Part shown: positions 41,358 through 43,214 of the stretch, in pieces | Position numbering within the stretch: the first letter of the stretch is position 1 | Layout: each line of letters opens with the position of its first letter | DNA from: an uncultured Phascolarctobacterium sp. | GTDB taxonomy: Bacteria; Bacillota; Negativicutes; Acidaminococcales; Acidaminococcaceae | Direction of reading: 5' to 3' | Assembly (NCBI GenBank): GCA_949288065.1 | Contig: CASEIL010000020.1 | Coordinates: 1 to 43,214 of the forward strand | DNA: 43,214 nt | Notes under the pieces: model-generated | What the model was told of the DNA's origin: nothing | Database searches by the model: none | Seen by the model: only the letters and a program-made list of their open reading frames with translations | Position numbers and translations under genes: made by a program

Positions 41358-42944
41358 ATGGCTAATACAAAAATACCGTCCGAACAGGTTGAGGAATTAT
41401 TATCAAAAGGAAAATCACATGGCGGTGTTCTCACTTATCGTGAAATTATGGATTCAATGCAGAACGCCGAGGATATGAGCGCCGACGACATGGATAACAT
41501 GTACGAACTGATTGCGCAAAAGGGCATTGACGTTGTGGACGACGGCGGCGACGAGCTGGACCTTGAGCCGGAAGCTGTAAGCGAGGCTGACGAAATTAAC
41601 GAGGCAGAGCTTGCCAACATGAGCGTGCCCGAGGGCGTAAGCATTGACGACCCAGTGCGCATGTACTTAAAAGAAATCGGCCGTGTGCCCCTGTTGGTGG
41701 GCGAGGACGAGGTTAAACTTGCCAAACGCATGGATAAGGGTAAACAGGCCTACCGCTTGCTGCACGGCATCCGCCACGGCATGGTTGCGCCCGTGTACAG
41801 CGGCAAGGACACAACCGCAGAGCTTATCGAAAAAGCGCGCAAGCTCATCGCTGATGAAAACACCATTTGCAGCCTGCGCAGCATCCATAAGGCTTTGCAA
41901 TTTATTAAGGAAAGAAAATTAAGCGGGCACCCCTGCACGCTTGAAGAATATGCCGCACTGGTAGCGGATTTTACCCGCGACGAGTGCCTGCGCCTGCACA
42001 AGCTGCTGGTGGAAGAGCACGTTAATATCGAAGGCAGCGAAAAGGTTATGCCCGATATTCACACCAGCGATAAGGAAATACACGCGCTGTTTGATTTAAA
42101 AACCATTTTGGAAGAAATTAAACGCCGCCTGCCGGAAGAAACTGACAGCAAGGTGTTTGACGATTACCTAGCGCTGGAAGAGGATTACAAAAAGCTGCTG
42201 GAGGACGTTTACGAACAGGGAGAAGAAGCAAAACGCTGCCTTTCGGAAGCCAACCTGCGTCTTGTAGTAAGCATTGCTAAACGCTATGTTGGCCGCGGCA
42301 TGCTCTTCCTCGATTTAATTCAGGAAGGCAATTTGGGCCTCATTAAAGCTGTGGAAAAATTTGACTATAACAAGGGCTTTAAATTCAGTACCTACGCAAC
42401 GTGGTGGATTCGCCAGGCCATTACCCGCGCTATTGCCGACCAGGCGCGCACCATCCGCATACCGGTGCACATGGTAGAAACCATCAACAAGCTCATCCGC
42501 GTATCGCGCCAGCTGTTGCAGGAGCTTGGCCGCGAACCGACCCCGGAAGAAATTGCCAAAGAGATGGATACCACTGTTGACCGCGTGCGCGAGATTATGA
42601 AAATTGCGCAGGAGCCGGTATCGTTGGAAACTCCTATCGGCGAAGAAGAAGATTCGCATTTGGGCGATTTTATTGAAGACCACGACGCGCCCGCACCTGC
42701 CGACGCAGCATCGTTTACGCTTTTGCGCGAGCAGCTTGACGAAGTGCTGGAAACGCTTACCGTGCGCGAGAAGAAAGTGCTGGAGTTGCGCTTTGGTTTA
42801 GAAGATGGACGCAGCCGCACGCTGGAAGAGGTTGGACAGCATTTTGGCGTAACGCGTGAGCGTATCCGCCAGATTGAAGCCAAAGCCTTACGGAAGTTAA
42901 GGCACCCCAGCCGCAGCAAACGTCTGAAAGATTTTCTTGAATAG
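41358..42944 (+). CDS. rpoD: Primary sigma factor RpoD
   Basis: 528 aa. Region 1.1 (about 1-60), region 1.2 ([20 protein letters not shown]), a non-conserved insert of about 140 residues, regions 2.1-2.4 ([20 protein letters not shown] then [20 protein letters not shown]), region 3 and region 4.2 ([20 protein letters not shown]). The insert makes it longer than Bacillus SigA (about 370 aa). AGGGAGG precedes the start. It recognises the TTGACA/TATAAT promoters seen throughout the window. Confidence 0.97.
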   Translation: MANTKIPSEQVEELLSKGKSHGGVLTYREIMDSMQNAEDMSADDMDNMYELIAQKGIDVVDDGGDELDLEPEAVSEADEINEAELANMSVPEGVSIDDPVRMYLKEIGRVPLLVGEDEVKLAKRMDKGKQAYRLLHGIRHGMVAPVYSGKDTTAELIEKARKLIADENTICSLRSIHKALQFIKERKLSGHPCTLEEYAALVADFTRDECLRLHKLLVEEHVNIEGSEKVMPDIHTSDKEIHALFDLKTILEEIKRRLPEETDSKVFDDYLALEEDYKKLLEDVYEQGEEAKRCLSEANLRLVVSIAKRYVGRGMLFLDLIQEGNLGLIKAVEKFDYNKGFKFSTYATWWIRQAITRAIADQARTIRIPVHMVETINKLIRVSRQLLQELGREPTPEEIAKEMDTTVDRVREIMKIAQEPVSLETPIGEEEDSHLGDFIEDHDAPAPADAASFTLLREQLDEVLETLTVREKKVLELRFGLEDGRSRTLEEVGQHFGVTRERIRQIEAKALRKLRHPSRSKRLKDFLE

Positions 42945-42973
42945 TTGACAACCTTAACTAACTTTAGTAAAAT
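42945..42973 (+). promoter_or_regulatory. Promoter of the CAU tRNA gene
   Basis: TTGACA, 17-bp spacer, TAAAAT, starting just after the rpoD stop codon. Confidence 0.8.
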
Positions 42974-43000
42974 ATTAATGTTGGTTTAAAACCAATGCCC

Positions 43001-43075
43001 GGGCCTATAGCTCAGTGGTAGAGCCATCGGCTCATAACCGATTGGTCGTAGGTTCGAACCCTACTGGGCCCACCA
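43001..43075 (+). tRNA. tRNA with CAU anticodon (elongator Met or Ile2)
   Basis: A complete cloverleaf: acceptor GGGCCTA/TGGGCCC with one G-T pair, D arm GCTC/GAGC, anticodon stem ATCGG/CCGAT round loop CTCATAA, T arm GTAGG/CCTAC with TTCGAAC, and an encoded CCA end. A normal 1-72 pair excludes initiator tRNA. The body resembles Firmicute Ile2 tRNAs whose CAU is converted to lysidine-AU by TilS, but elongator Met cannot be excluded. Confidence 0.95.
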
Positions 43076-43084
43076 ATAAAAAAT

Positions 43085-43119
43085 AAGCCGCAGATTGCTC
43101 TGCGGCTTTATTTTTTTTA
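43085..43119 (+). terminator. Terminator after the tRNA
   Basis: AAGCCGCAGA (43085-43094), loop TTGC, TCTGCGGCTT (43099-43108), then a long T run. Confidence 0.9.
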
Positions 43120-43133
43120 TGTGGCTTTAGCTG

Positions 43134-43185
43134 GTAAAACATGATTAAAAATCATGTTTTACAGAGAACCACCCGCTATGCGGGT
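43134..43185. repeat. Inverted repeats at the window end
   Basis: GTAAAACATGAT (43134-43145) with ATCATGTTTTAC (43151-43162), a perfect 12-bp stem, then ACCCGC/GCGGGT (43171-43185). The rest of the locus lies outside the window. Confidence 0.6.
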
Positions 43186-43214
43186 GCGCGTCGAATGTTA
43201 TACAAAAACTCATC

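Overview
The window looks like a chromosomal segment from a diderm Firmicute (class Negativicutes, Acidaminococcaceae/Selenomonadales type). Firmicute-style neighbourhoods (trmK-nif3, ccpN-ppdR, dgt-dnaG-rpoD, ylbF-murB) occur together with an outer-membrane LPS-transport protein (LptA/OstA type). A [FeFe]-hydrogenase maturase (HydG) points to a fermentative anaerobe. Species cannot be fixed from the sequence alone.

Layout. 1-6.4 kb: a CecR/Ybh-like drug-efflux operon (TetR regulator, HlyD adaptor, ABC ATPase, ABC-2 permease), then trmK, a Nif3-family gene, a YhaM-type nuclease and a small membrane protein. 6.44-17.96 kb: an AT-rich integrated element of about 11.4 kb lying inside an RNase P RNA gene (rnpB) and bounded by a perfect 99-bp direct repeat. 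18-25.4 kb: glycosyltransferase, NlpC/P60 hydrolase, two-component pair, nitrilase-family amidase, VanX-like dipeptidase, YlbF, MurB. 25.5-30.4 kb: an unknown 519-aa protein, a zinc-ribbon membrane protein, a type I toxin-antitoxin locus and a Kef-type antiporter. 30.5-35.2 kb: a PLP-enzyme homologue lacking its lysine, an ECF-like membrane protein, a TM1266-type regulator, HydG and a purine permease. 35.2-43.2 kb: a copper-amine-oxidase-N-type exported protein, CcpN, PPDK regulator, LptA-like protein, dGTPase, DnaG, RpoD and a CAU-anticodon tRNA.

The integrated element is the most unusual part. A tyrosine recombinase sits just inside the left end. The 99-bp repeat contains the rnpB promoter and 5' domain up to the universal CR-I/P4 sequence. 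The right copy therefore resupplies promoter and 5' end to the chromosomal 3' part, and the left copy places the rnpB promoter in front of the integrase. Short copies of the CR-I core recur just inside both ends. The reconstituted rnpB is itself remarkable: it has promoter, P1, P2, P3, P4, P18 and terminator, but the middle of the molecule (specificity domain and P15-P17 region) is absent.

Inside the element are a divergently transcribed ribbon-helix-helix gene, a run of six exported proteins, a replication-like module (two helix-turn-helix proteins and an SF2-type helicase) and about 2.8 kb with no credible gene but many long-range hairpins. Two genes of the replication module are each preceded by the same 45-nt RNA-like motif (43/45 identical) sitting on stems that differ in sequence but still pair. 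No capsid, portal, terminase, relaxase or conjugation gene is visible.
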